Of a stretch of 64,000 nt of DNA, positions 44,721 through 53,722 are shown piece by piece; position 1 is the first letter of the stretch, and every line of letters begins with the position of its first letter. The stretch covers positions 1-64,000 of the forward strand of contig CANIHD010000017.1 in NCBI GenBank assembly GCA_947467345.1, read 5' to 3'. Made by a program: the position numbers and the translations under genes. The stretch is from Alphaproteobacteria bacterium. Lineage in GTDB: Bacteria; Pseudomonadota; Alphaproteobacteria; Micropepsales; Micropepsaceae. The notes under the pieces are model-generated. The model saw only the letters and a program-made list of their open reading frames with translations. It ran no database searches and had not been told where the DNA came from.

Positions 44721-45215
44721 TTAGGGCTCGACCGGCTTCACACTGCCGCAATTGGGACCTGCATAGGTGCCGTCAATGTCGATGGTCATGGTTCCCGGCG
44801 TGCTGGCCCGTTGCATCGTTATTTTCTGGGTGACATGCGTGTCGGATTCGAAATTCGCCTCGAACGTTCCCGTACCCGCCAACTCGCCAGTGCAACCGAC
44901 GTCGCCGGAAACGCGCCGTCCGGTCACGCGCTGATTCTGAACACGGCAATCCTTATTGGGCGGGGGCGCTTCCGTGCGCGCCGCTTGAGCCGGCGTAATG
45001 CAAACCTAGGTCGTGATGGGTGCGCCGCCCATACCAGGCAGCTTGATTCCCATGGCCTGCATCTGCGCCATCATCTCCGGCGTGATGGCGGGCATACCGG
45101 GCATTTGAATTCTCAAATTGTAATTCCACAGGCCGGGTGTGGTGGCGGCAAAAGCGCTGGAGCCAGCAGAAACAGCGGCAACCAAAAGCCCGCAAAACAA
45201 AACAGAAATTTTCAT
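44721..45215 (-). pseudogene. DUF3617 exported protein interrupted by one in-frame TAG
   Basis: The frame from ATG 45215 (GGAGAG upstream) encodes a signal peptide and the DUF3617 start TTPGLWNYNLRIQMPGMP. It hits TAG at 45008-45006 just after GGAPITT. Beyond that codon the same frame continues without any stop through VCITPAQAARTEAPP, GCTGELAGTGTFEANF and DGTYAGPNCGS to TAA at 44721. Both halves fit the family, where the interrupted position reads like TT(Q/K)VCITP. Either a nonsense mutation or read-through explains it. It abuts the next gene without a gap. Confidence 0.75.
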
Positions 45216-45345
45216 CGAACTCTCCAGGGTTTCAGCCATCGGCACGGCGCGCGAACATGTGCGCAATGGTGGCACGAACGGGGGCGAGGGAGAACCCGCC
45301 AGGGCGCCGGCGCAATACAAAAAATGGGGCGATCCTGCGGGAAAC

Positions 45346-45666
45346 CTAGCCGTTCGCTTCTTCAGAGCACTTTTGGGGCTCTAATTTGAGAAGCGCTTCG
45401 AGCGAAGGCTGAGCCTGCCCGGACGTGAATTGCAGGATCGCCACCTGATCGAGGCGCACGGAGATGAATCCTTCCGGCGTCTTCTGATCGAACTGCACGT
45501 AGAGGCAGCCCTCAACCGCGATTAGCTTTCCCAAAAACGGACCGCCCACACCGGGCACTTGAACGCGCACCGGCGTGTTCATCAGCGCGGTGTTATCGGC
45601 GGCGAGAAGGTTGTCGGTGAGAAGAAAAGATGAAGCCGCCACCAAGACCGCAAGTCGAAGTCTCAT
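45346..45666 (-). CDS. Small exported protein of unknown function
   Basis: A 106-residue protein with a signal peptide (LRLAVLVAASSFLLTDNLLA). Short strands follow (RVQVPGVGGPFLGKLIAVEG, LYVQFD) and a single pair of cysteines (GCLYV, QKCSEE). AAGGGC precedes the ATG. It lies upstream of the DUF3617 gene on the same strand, with a 130-bp gap. No family assigned. Confidence 0.6.
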   Translation of the reverse strand: MRLRLAVLVAASSFLLTDNLLAADNTALMNTPVRVQVPGVGGPFLGKLIAVEGCLYVQFDQKTPEGFISVRLDQVAILQFTSGQAQPSLEALLKLEPQKCSEEANG

Positions 45667-45684
45667 GGCTCTGCCCTTAGTGTT

Positions 45685-45759
45685 TGGTGCGCCCTACGGG
45701 AGTCGAACCCGTCTTGCAAGATTGAAAATCTTGAGTCCTAACCGATAGACGAAGGGCGC
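45685..45759 (-). tRNA. tRNA-Glu (anticodon TTC), CCA encoded
   Basis: On the minus strand the acceptor gcgccct (45759-45753) pairs with agggcgc (45695-45689). The discriminator is A and CCA is encoded at 45687-45685. The anticodon arm caaga-ttttcaa-tcttg gives TTC. Confidence 0.96.
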
Positions 45760-45828
45760 ATCAGGGCGTGGGTCATAATCGGCGGCGGCGCCTCTGGCAA
45801 GCGCTTCGGCATGCATCCGTTCCGGGCG

Positions 45829-47658
45829 TCACGCTAGGCCGGGTGCGGCATCCTCGATCTGGAGCTGAACGCGCGGCGTTCCGCCATAAATGTCCCGCCT
45901 GAGCTTGCCCGCCACATGGATGCGGCTACCGCGCGATTTCACGAGGGCGCGGCCCAGCGGGGTGTCCCCGGCCCGGAATGCGATGGCGTCGAGGGTCGCC
46001 CCGTCCCGTCCCACCAGGCGCAGTTTGACATGGGAGCTGCCGACGATCCCGGCATAGGCCACGGCGACGTCGGCAAAGGCAAAAATGGGTTCCGGATTGC
46101 CCGAGCCAAACGGCCCGGCGCGCTCCAGATCGGCGATCAGGGGTAGCGTGGCGCCGGAGGGCGAGAGCATCACGTCGAGCGCGAGGTCGCGGGCACCCTC
46201 GATAAGGCCGGCTTGCGGAACCAAGCGCGTCTCCAGGAAGGCGGTTAGCGCGGCAAGATTGGCGCGGCGGACGGCAAACCCGACCGCCATGGCGTGGCCA
46301 CCGCCGCTATCGAGAAGGCCTTCCGAATAGGCGGCGCGGATGGCGGCGCCGAGATCGACACCCGGCACCGAACGGCCCGAACCGCGCGCGATGGAATCGG
46401 GCGCGGTACTTCCGAACCCTGCGACGAGCGTCGGCTTGTTGAAGCGCTCTTTCAGCCGCGAGGCCACGATGCCGACCACACCGGGGTGCCAACCGTCGCC
46501 GGTGCAAAAGAGAAACGGGTTGTCGGATTGCGCCAGCGCTTTTGCTTCCGCCGATTCCAAAATCGACGCCTCGACGCTTTGCCGTTCACGGTTGTTACGG
46601 TCGAGAGTCGCGGCCAAGGAGTCGGCTTCCGCGGCATCGTCGCTCGACAAAAGCCGGGCGCCCAAATCGCATTGCCCGACGCGGCCGCCGGCATTGACGC
46701 GCGGGCCCATAACAAAGCCGAGCGTGTGGGTGGAAAACGGCGGCGCTGCGCCGGCAACTTTCGCCAAAGCTGCGAAGCCCGGGCGCTCCAGCCGCTCCAT
46801 CATCTTCAGGCCTTGGCGCACGAAGGCGCGATTGACGCCAGTCAGCGGCACAACGTCCGCCACTGTCGCCAGCGCGACAATGTCGAGCTGCTGCAGGAGA
46901 TCGATTTCAGCGATGCCGTTTGCCGCGTACCAGCCGCGTTGGCGCAGCAGGCGCTGCACGGCAATCAGAAAGAGAAACACGATGCCCGCCGCGCATACAT
47001 AAGTGAGCCCCGAGCGATCGTCCGGCCCGTTGGGATTCACATGCGCGAAGGCCGGCGGATTGGTTTCCACCGCATGGTGATCCAGCACAACGACATCGAG
47101 ATTTTCCGCGCGCGCAACGGTGAGCGCAGCAACTGCAGCTGCGCCGCAATCGACGGTCACGACCAGAGTGGCGCCGCGCGCTTTCAGCGTCCGCATGGCG
47201 CCTTCGGAAGGCCCGTAGCCTTCCGTCATGCGGTCGGGGATGTAGAGCAGCGGTTCAAGCTTGCAGGCGCGCAGGAAGCGCAGCAGCAGAGCGCTGGAGC
47301 AGGCGCCGTCGACATCGTAATCGCCCAGAATGGCGATGGTTTCGCCGCGCGAAATCGCATCGACAAACCGCGTTGCCGCCGTTTCCATGCCCGCGAGCGC
47401 GTATGGATCGGACAGCAGAAGCTTCAGCCGTGGCTCCAGAAAATTTGTCGCGTCAGCTGGCGTCAGCCCGCGCGATGACAACAGCCGCGACAGCGGCGCC
47501 GACAATCCGCTGAGCTCTAATGCTCGCGCAGTCTCCGCGTCGAATTTTTGAAAATGCCACGCGCGCGAGGAGAAGGACTCGCGAACATTGAAGGCGTAGC
47601 CGCGCGCATCGCCTGAAACTGGTTCGATTGCAAAGGCCCGGATGGCGTCAGATGGCAT
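45829..47658 (-). CDS. recJ: Single-stranded-DNA-specific exonuclease RecJ
   Basis: A 609-residue DHH-superfamily 5'-3' exonuclease for recombination and mismatch repair. Motif I is ILGDYDVDGACSSALLLRFL, motif III is VVLDHHAVE, and GPRVNAGGRVG and GGHAMAVGFAV are present. The C-terminal OB-like part (GKLRRDIYGGTPRVQLQIED) is typical. It overlaps the upstream glpX gene by 11 bp, an order common in alphaproteobacteria after hom. Confidence 0.95.
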   Translation of the reverse strand: MPSDAIRAFAIEPVSGDARGYAFNVRESFSSRAWHFQKFDAETARALELSGLSAPLSRLLSSRGLTPADATNFLEPRLKLLLSDPYALAGMETAATRFVDAISRGETIAILGDYDVDGACSSALLLRFLRACKLEPLLYIPDRMTEGYGPSEGAMRTLKARGATLVVTVDCGAAAVAALTVARAENLDVVVLDHHAVETNPPAFAHVNPNGPDDRSGLTYVCAAGIVFLFLIAVQRLLRQRGWYAANGIAEIDLLQQLDIVALATVADVVPLTGVNRAFVRQGLKMMERLERPGFAALAKVAGAAPPFSTHTLGFVMGPRVNAGGRVGQCDLGARLLSSDDAAEADSLAATLDRNNRERQSVEASILESAEAKALAQSDNPFLFCTGDGWHPGVVGIVASRLKERFNKPTLVAGFGSTAPDSIARGSGRSVPGVDLGAAIRAAYSEGLLDSGGGHAMAVGFAVRRANLAALTAFLETRLVPQAGLIEGARDLALDVMLSPSGATLPLIADLERAGPFGSGNPEPIFAFADVAVAYAGIVGSSHVKLRLVGRDGATLDAIAFRAGDTPLGRALVKSRGSRIHVAGKLRRDIYGGTPRVQLQIEDAAPGLA

Positions 47659-48610
47659 TCGTCTTGGGATGGCGCATCTTGATCCAGCGCACCGTGCGTG
47701 TCGCCGAACGCATCACGATGGAATGCGTCGTGACATAGGCCCCATGAACTTTCACGCCCTCGAGCATAGTGCCGTTGGTAACGCCTGTGGCGGCGAAGAC
47801 AACGTCTCCCGACGCGAGATCTTCCAGCAAATATTTGCGGTTGAAATCACGCACGCCCATGCGTTCGGCGCGCTGCCGTTCATTGTCCGTGCGAAACACC
47901 AGCCGCGTCTGCAATTGCCCGCCGACACAGCGCAAAGCCGCCGCCGCAAGAACGCCTTCAGGCGCCCCCCCCTGCCCGATATAAATATCGACACCCGTGA
48001 TGTCGGGATCGGTGGTGGCAATCACGCCGGCCACGTCGCCGTCCGTGATGAGCTGAACCGACGCCCCGGTGCTGCGAATGCTGGCGATGATTTTCTCGTG
48101 GCGCGGACGATCAAGCACCAACGCCTTGATCAAAGACGGCTTCACGCCCTTTGCTTTGGCAAGCGAGATAATATTGTCCGCCGGCTCCGCATCGAGATCG
48201 ACGACGCCATCCGCGTAGCCCGGACCAATGCCGATTTTGTCCATGTAAACATCTGGCGCGTTAAGCAGCGTGCCGGCCTCCGCCATGGCCATGACGGCCA
48301 GCGCGTTGGGCAATGCTTTAGCCGCTAATGTCGTGCCTTCCAGCGGATCGAGCGCGATATCGACCTTGATGCCGCCGGCGCCGACCTTCTCGCCGATAAA
48401 GAGCATAGGCGCTTCGTCGCGCTCGCCCTCGCCGATCACGACGGTGCCGTCGATCGGCAGCGCGTTGAACGCTTCGCGCATCGCTTCGACGGCAGCCTGG
48501 TCGGCACCGCGTTCATCGCCGCGGCCAATAAGATGCGCGGCTCTGATGGCGGCAGCTTCGGTAACGCGCACCGCTTCCAGCGCGAGAATGCGGTCCAACG
48601 GACGTGACAT
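47648..48610 (-). CDS. glpX: Class II fructose-1,6-bisphosphatase
   Basis: A 320-residue GlpX-type phosphatase of gluconeogenesis. VVIGEGERDEAPMLFIGE and DIALDPLEGTTLAAK carry the metal-binding acids; GVTNGTMLEGV near the C-terminus is also typical. It lies between hom and recJ on the same strand, 59 bp after hom. A role with sedoheptulose bisphosphate cannot be excluded. Confidence 0.94.
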   Translation of the reverse strand: MSRPLDRILALEAVRVTEAAAIRAAHLIGRGDERGADQAAVEAMREAFNALPIDGTVVIGEGERDEAPMLFIGEKVGAGGIKVDIALDPLEGTTLAAKALPNALAVMAMAEAGTLLNAPDVYMDKIGIGPGYADGVVDLDAEPADNIISLAKAKGVKPSLIKALVLDRPRHEKIIASIRSTGASVQLITDGDVAGVIATTDPDITGVDIYIGQGGAPEGVLAAAALRCVGGQLQTRLVFRTDNERQRAERMGVRDFNRKYLLEDLASGDVVFAATGVTNGTMLEGVKVHGAYVTTHSIVMRSATRTVRWIKMRHPKTNAI

Positions 48611-48669
48611 CTGAAGTTTTCCTTCCAGGCGATTATAAATGAACGATATTCCGCTGCATTGCCTGGGCC

Positions 48670-49956
48670 CTACACAGGTTCCATTGGAATCATGCAGGGT
48701 GCTTCCGACACCTTGTCGGAAGCGGCAATCGCCTTCAAGGCACGAACCACGGCGCTGTGAGATGCATCGTGGGTAATCATGACAATTGCAACCGGTTCGC
48801 CAGGCGCTCGGCCCCGCTGCAACATGCTTTCGATAGAGATTTTCTCATTCGCCAGATGCCGAGATATCTCAGCCATCACACCGGGCACATCCAAAACCTG
48901 AAAACGTAGATAATAGGCGCTGCTGCGGATGTCCGAGCCAAGGCGACGCGGTGCCACCAATTCAGCGGCCGGACGGCCGAAAGCCGGGCCAAGCGCGCCG
49001 CGCGCGACATCCACCAGATCCGAAACCACCGCCGAGGCGGTCGGGCTTTGCCCTGCCCCGCGCCCTTCAAAGAAGAACGGTCCCGCCTCGCCGGCGTCCG
49101 CGACCACCGCATTGAAGCTGCTGCCGACCGCCGCTAGAGGCGTACCGGCGCGGACCATCGCCGGGTGAACGCGCTGCTCGATACCGTCTTTGGTGCGACG
49201 GGCTACACCGAGTAACTTGATGCGAAAACCAAACTCGCGCGCAAACGCGATGTCAGCGGGCCGCACGCCCTGAATGCCGGTAAGCTCGATGCCGTCGAGA
49301 TCTGGCTCCGTGCCGAATGCGAGGCTCGCGAGCAGGCACAATTTATGCGCCGTGTCGCCGCCGCCCACATCCAGCGTAGGGTCAGCTTCGGCATAACCGA
49401 GCGCTTGCGCTTCCGTGAGCACGTCCGCGAATGCGCGGCCCGTGCTTTCCATCTGCGTCAAAATGAAATTGCAGGTGCCATTGAGAATGCCGCGCACCGC
49501 GCCGATGTCGTACGAGATCAGACTCTCACGCAGCGCTTTGACGATCGGAATGCCGCCGCAAATCGCAGCTTCGAATTTTAACGCCACGCCATTGCGCTCC
49601 GACGATGCCGCGAGCGCTTTGCCGTGATGGGCGAGAAGCGCTTTGTTCGCCGTGACGACATGCTTGTGCGCGTTCAGCGCGCGCTCGACCAATTGACGCG
49701 CCACGCCTTCTTCGCCGCCAACGAGTTCGACAACCACATCGACGTCGCTGCGTGCCGCTAAGCTAAGCGCGTCTTTCTCCCAGGCGATGCCGGAAAGATC
49801 GATGCCGCGATCCTTTGCGGAATCGCGCGCGCTCGCTGCGACGATTTCAATGTCGCGGCCGGCACGCGCCACCAGCTCGCGGCGCTTGCTGCGCAGAACC
49901 TTCACAACCCCGGCGCCGACAGTGCCGAGGCCGGCTATGCCTACGCGCAAGGTCAT
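48670..49956 (-). CDS. hom: Homoserine dehydrogenase
   Basis: A 428-residue enzyme that reduces aspartate semialdehyde to homoserine for threonine and methionine. The NAD(P) site is VGIAGLGTVGAGVVKVL. The catalytic region has TANKALLAHHG, GGIPIVKALRESL, GILNGTCNFILT and EADPTLDVGGGDTAHKL. The C-terminal ACT domain (YYLRFQVLDVPGVMAEISRH) allows feedback control, probably by threonine. Its ATG overlaps the aminotransferase stop by 4 bp. Confidence 0.96.
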   Translation of the reverse strand: MTLRVGIAGLGTVGAGVVKVLRSKRRELVARAGRDIEIVAASARDSAKDRGIDLSGIAWEKDALSLAARSDVDVVVELVGGEEGVARQLVERALNAHKHVVTANKALLAHHGKALAASSERNGVALKFEAAICGGIPIVKALRESLISYDIGAVRGILNGTCNFILTQMESTGRAFADVLTEAQALGYAEADPTLDVGGGDTAHKLCLLASLAFGTEPDLDGIELTGIQGVRPADIAFAREFGFRIKLLGVARRTKDGIEQRVHPAMVRAGTPLAAVGSSFNAVVADAGEAGPFFFEGRGAGQSPTASAVVSDLVDVARGALGPAFGRPAAELVAPRRLGSDIRSSAYYLRFQVLDVPGVMAEISRHLANEKISIESMLQRGRAPGEPVAIVMITHDASHSAVVRALKAIAASDKVSEAPCMIPMEPV

Positions 49957-51167
49957 TTCGCGGCTTCCATCGGCTGAGCGTTGCGGCCGATATCGCCGAG
50001 GAAGCGGCGAACATTGCGCGCGGCCTGGCGCACGCGCTGTTCGTTTTCCACCAGCGCGATACGCACATAGCCTTCGCCGTGTTCGCCGAAGCCGATACCG
50101 GGAGAAACCGCGACCTTGGCTTCAACCAGCAATTGCTTGGCGAATTCCATCGAACCCAAATCGCGGAACGAGTCAGGGATCGGCACCCAAGCGAACATCG
50201 TGGCGGGCGGGCTCGGAATATTCCAACCGGCGCGGCCCATGCTTTCCACCAGCACGTCGCGGCGCGAGCGATAGATGGCGCGAATTTCGGCGGCGCAATC
50301 CTGCGGGCCGTTGAGCGCGGCGGTGGCGGCGACCTGGATCGGCGTGTACGCGCCGTAATCGAGATAGGATTTGATGCGCGCTAACGCTGCGATCAGCGTC
50401 GCATTGCCGGCGGCAAAACCCATGCGCCAGCCCGGCATCGCATAGGTCTTGCTCAGTGACTGGAATTCGATGGCGAGGTCTTTCGCGCCTTCCACCTGCA
50501 GGATGGAGGGCGGCGGTCTGTCCTCATCGAAATAGGTGTCGGCATAAGCGAGATCCGACAGCACCCAGATTTCATGTTTCTTCGCGAGGGCCACGACCTC
50601 TTTGTAGAAATCGAGATCGACCATCTGCGCCGTCGGATTGGACGGGTAGTTGACGACAAGCGCCAGCGGCTTCGGCTGAGAATCGCCAATAGCCTGCGTA
50701 GCACTGCGCAAAAATTCCTCAGGTGTGTTCGCCGGTACGTGGCGTATCGCCGCGCCTGCCATGATGAAGCCATAGGCGTGGATCGGATAGGCGGGGTTAG
50801 GCACCAGCACCACATCGCCCGGCGACGTGATGGCCTGCGCGAGATTGGCGAAGCCCTCTTTGGAGCCCAGCGTCGCGATGATCTCTGTGTCGGGATTGAG
50901 CGAGATGCCGAAGCGGCGTTGGTAGTAGCCCGCCATGGCACGGCGCAAGCCTTTGATGCCACGCGAGGCCGAATAGCGATTGGCGCGCGGATCGCGCGCA
51001 GTCTCGACCAGCTTGTCGACAATATGGGTTGGCGTCGGCATGTCGGGATTGCCCATACCGAAATCGATGATGTCGTCACCGCGGGCGCGCGCTTCCGCCT
51101 TCAGCTTGTTGACTTGCTCGAAGACATAGGTCGGCAGGCGTTTGATGCGTTGGAAGTCGGTATGCAT
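49953..51167 (-). CDS. Class I/II aminotransferase (AlaC / LL-diaminopimelate aminotransferase-like)
   Basis: A 404-residue PLP enzyme. NYPSNPTAQ, LSDLAYADTYF and the lysine segment SLSKTYAMPGWRMGF fit the class I fold. In alphaproteobacteria the homologue next to hom is annotated as alanine transaminase or LL-diaminopimelate aminotransferase; its position before hom suggests an aspartate-family role. ATGA overlap with hom implies coupling, and a lipoprotein gene ends 4 bp upstream. Confidence 0.85.
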   Translation of the reverse strand: MHTDFQRIKRLPTYVFEQVNKLKAEARARGDDIIDFGMGNPDMPTPTHIVDKLVETARDPRANRYSASRGIKGLRRAMAGYYQRRFGISLNPDTEIIATLGSKEGFANLAQAITSPGDVVLVPNPAYPIHAYGFIMAGAAIRHVPANTPEEFLRSATQAIGDSQPKPLALVVNYPSNPTAQMVDLDFYKEVVALAKKHEIWVLSDLAYADTYFDEDRPPPSILQVEGAKDLAIEFQSLSKTYAMPGWRMGFAAGNATLIAALARIKSYLDYGAYTPIQVAATAALNGPQDCAAEIRAIYRSRRDVLVESMGRAGWNIPSPPATMFAWVPIPDSFRDLGSMEFAKQLLVEAKVAVSPGIGFGEHGEGYVRIALVENEQRVRQAARNVRRFLGDIGRNAQPMEAAK

Positions 51168-51171
51168 GGTG

Positions 51172-51471
51172 TCACCGTTCAGGTTCTGGCGTGGTAAAAC
51201 TCGTCTCGATCTCCTGGCGCAGGCTTGCTCCAGCCTGCGCGGTAAGAGCTCGATCCGCCGCCAGCGACCGAACGATGTCCGCGGTGACCTCCGGTGTCGC
51301 CGCCGCTGCCGGACGCGCCGGAATATCCGCGAGATTTGGGAAGTTATCCGTTTCCCCGGGGCCTAACGCCCCTTCTGGGTTCAGCCCGGTCCGTTGCGGC
51401 AGCGTCGAGCAGCCGGCCGCGCCAAAGGCGGCGGCAAACCCCACAACAAGCGCTTTAAACCGGTAACCCAC
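51172..51471 (-). CDS. Small lipoprotein of unknown function
   Basis: A 99-residue predicted lipoprotein. GTG at 51471 starts a signal peptide (FKALVVGFAAAFGAAGC) with lipobox AAGC. The mature part is Pro/Ala-rich with a conserved-looking NFPNLADIPARP stretch. The longer frame to 51693 would overlap phaC and lacks a proper signal peptide. It precedes the aminotransferase by 4 bp, so it leads the hom-glpX-recJ transcript. 51472-51664 is the divergent promoter region with phaC. Confidence 0.7.
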   Translation of the reverse strand: MGYRFKALVVGFAAAFGAAGCSTLPQRTGLNPEGALGPGETDNFPNLADIPARPAAAATPEVTADIVRSLAADRALTAQAGASLRQEIETSFTTPEPER

Positions 51472-51664
51472 GCTGTAAATCCCGCTAAACCCACGAGGAC
51501 ACACCAGATTCGCCGTGCCTCGCCGGCGCAGCATATACCGGTGGTGATGCCATCTTCCAAGCGCGGCGGCCATTTCTTCGGCCATTTGGAGCTTTCGTTT
51601 AACCCGTAAGGGCATCATATTTCGCAGTAGCGAAATGAACGCGTTTGCGAAAAGCAGGTGAGCA

Positions 51665-53707
51665 ATGCCCATGGTGGCGTCCAAATCCGTCAAATCGGCA
51701 ACGAAGTCGAAGCAAAAGCCCGCTGTGAAACCTCAAGCCAAGGCGAAACCCCAAGCCAAGGCGAAAGCTGCGCCCAAACCCAAAATTGAGGCGAAGCCGG
51801 AGCCAGCGCCGAAGGCGGCGCCCAAACCCGCCCCTGCGCCCGAGCTCAAAGTCGAAACCGCACCCAGAATCGAAGCCAAACCCGAACCCGGCCCCAAGCC
51901 GGAGAAACCGGCAAAGCTGGAGGCCGCGGCGCAGACCGCATATCAGATGAACGATCCGGCGGAATTTGGGCGCAACATGGCCCAAGTCGCGGCGAAGAGC
52001 CAAAAACTGGTAGGCGATTTCCTGCGCTCGCAAGCGGGAAAAGTGGGATCCGAACCGCTCGACCCGCTGAATATCAGCGGCGCGTTTTTCGAGTTGCTCG
52101 GCCAGATGGCGACGCATCCCGACCAAATCTTCCGCGCGCAATATGCGCTGTGGAACGATTACGCCACGCTGTGGCAGCGTTCGGCGCAGCGCCTTATGGG
52201 CCAAACGGTCGAACCAGTGGTGGCGCCGGCGGCAGGAGACCGCCGCTTTCGCGACTCCGATTGGCACGAAAACCAGATCTTTGATTTCATCAAGCAATCC
52301 TATTTGCTGACGACCAATTGGGTGCAACGCACTGTCGCCGAAGTCGACGGCATGGATCCGAAAGCGCGGGCACGCGCCGCCTTTTATGCCAAGCAATTCG
52401 CCGATGCGCTTTCGCCGACGAATTTCGTCTTCACCAATCCCGAAGTCTTGCGCGAGACGTTGAGCAGCAATGGCGAAAACCTGGTCAAGGGACTGGACCA
52501 TTTGCTGAGCGATCTCGAGCGCGGCAAGGGCATCCGTCAGACCACGGATAATTTCGTGTTGGGCCGCGATGTCGCGACGACACCTGGCAAAGTTGTGTTC
52601 CGCAACATTCTGTTTGAGCTGATCCAATATACGCCGACGACCGCCGAAGTTCACGAAACGCCGCTGCTCATTTTCCCGCCGTGGATCAACAAGTTTTACA
52701 TTCTCGATTTGCAGCCGAAGAATTCGTTCGTCCGGTGGGCCGTTGAGCGCGGCTACACCGTGTTTGTCGTGTCGTGGGTCAACCCTGACGCCAAATTGGC
52801 GACCAAGGGTTTCGACGACTACATGCGCGACGGCATTTTTGCAGCGCTCGACGCTGTGGAAAAAGCGACCGGCCAGCGCGAAGTGAACACGATCGGCTAT
52901 TGCATCGCGGGCACGCTTCTCTCCGCCACCCTCGCGTATGTCGCGGCCAGCGGCGAATATAAGAACCGCATCAAATCCGCGACCTTCCTTGCGGCGCAGG
53001 TGGATTTCTCGCTTGCCGGCGATTTGCAGGTGTTCGTCGATGACGAGCAGCTCGACGCCATGGAACAGCAAATGATCAAGGCCGGCGGCGTTCTTGAAGG
53101 CTCCAAGATGGCGATGACCTTCAACATGCTGCGCGCCAACGATTTGATCTGGTCGTTTGTCGTGAACAATTATCTCATGGGTCGCGAACCCATCCCGTTC
53201 GATCTTCTCTATTGGAATTCCGACACCACGCGCATGCCGCTGAAGCTGCATCTTTCCTATTTGCGCCAATGCTATCGCGACAACGCGCTAGCGGGCGCAC
53301 AGATGGTGCTGGGCGGGCGGAAGCTGGAGCTCTCCAAGATCAAGACACCGGTCTATTTCCAGGCTGCCAAGGAAGACCACATCGCGCCCGCGATCTCGGT
53401 GTTCAAAGGCGCGAAACTTTTCGGCGGTCCGGTGACCTATATGCTGGCCGGTTCCGGCCACATTGCCGGCGTCGTCAATCCGCCGAGCTCCGGCAAGTAT
53501 CAGCATTGGATCAACGACAAACTGCCGGACACTCTGGAAGAGTGGCAGAAGGGTGCGACAGAACATCCCGGTTCGTGGTGGCCGACATGGGACAAATGGC
53601 TGGCCGCGCGTTCAGGTCCCATGATCCCGGCGTTGAAGCCCGGCGACGGTGAACTCAAACTGCTCGGCGACGCACCCGGAACATATGTAATGGTCAAAGG
53701 CGGCTGA
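51665..53707 (+). CDS. phaC: Class I poly(3-hydroxyalkanoate) synthase with basic N-terminal tail
   Basis: A 680-residue PHA synthase that polymerises hydroxyacyl-CoA into storage granules. The lipase-like box is GYCIAGT with nucleophile Cys413; Asp571 (KEDHIAP) and His599 (GSGHIAG) complete the triad. Residues about 5-90 are a low-complexity tail of Lys, Ala, Pro and Glu (KPQAKAKPQAKAKAAPKP and similar), which makes the protein about 90 residues longer than usual. Such basic tails resemble histone H1/AlgP-type nucleic-acid-binding regions. AGGTGAG precedes the ATG; an ATG two codons later is possible. Confidence 0.93.
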   Translation: MPMVASKSVKSATKSKQKPAVKPQAKAKPQAKAKAAPKPKIEAKPEPAPKAAPKPAPAPELKVETAPRIEAKPEPGPKPEKPAKLEAAAQTAYQMNDPAEFGRNMAQVAAKSQKLVGDFLRSQAGKVGSEPLDPLNISGAFFELLGQMATHPDQIFRAQYALWNDYATLWQRSAQRLMGQTVEPVVAPAAGDRRFRDSDWHENQIFDFIKQSYLLTTNWVQRTVAEVDGMDPKARARAAFYAKQFADALSPTNFVFTNPEVLRETLSSNGENLVKGLDHLLSDLERGKGIRQTTDNFVLGRDVATTPGKVVFRNILFELIQYTPTTAEVHETPLLIFPPWINKFYILDLQPKNSFVRWAVERGYTVFVVSWVNPDAKLATKGFDDYMRDGIFAALDAVEKATGQREVNTIGYCIAGTLLSATLAYVAASGEYKNRIKSATFLAAQVDFSLAGDLQVFVDDEQLDAMEQQMIKAGGVLEGSKMAMTFNMLRANDLIWSFVVNNYLMGREPIPFDLLYWNSDTTRMPLKLHLSYLRQCYRDNALAGAQMVLGGRKLELSKIKTPVYFQAAKEDHIAPAISVFKGAKLFGGPVTYMLAGSGHIAGVVNPPSSGKYQHWINDKLPDTLEEWQKGATEHPGSWWPTWDKWLAARSGPMIPALKPGDGELKLLGDAPGTYVMVKGG

Positions 53708-53722
53708 CGGTCGGATCACGCG

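Noticed and set aside
44811-45389. A plus-strand gene opposite the DUF3617 locus
   Set aside because: The minus strand carries the signal peptide and family motifs across the TAG; the plus frame is shadow.
46294-47478. A 394-codon frame opposite recJ
   Set aside because: The recJ frame has DHH motifs; this one does not resemble any protein.
51599-53269. A 556-codon open frame antisense to phaC
   Set aside because: It lies wholly opposite a well supported gene, is Arg/Gly-rich and resembles nothing. It is a GC-driven shadow.
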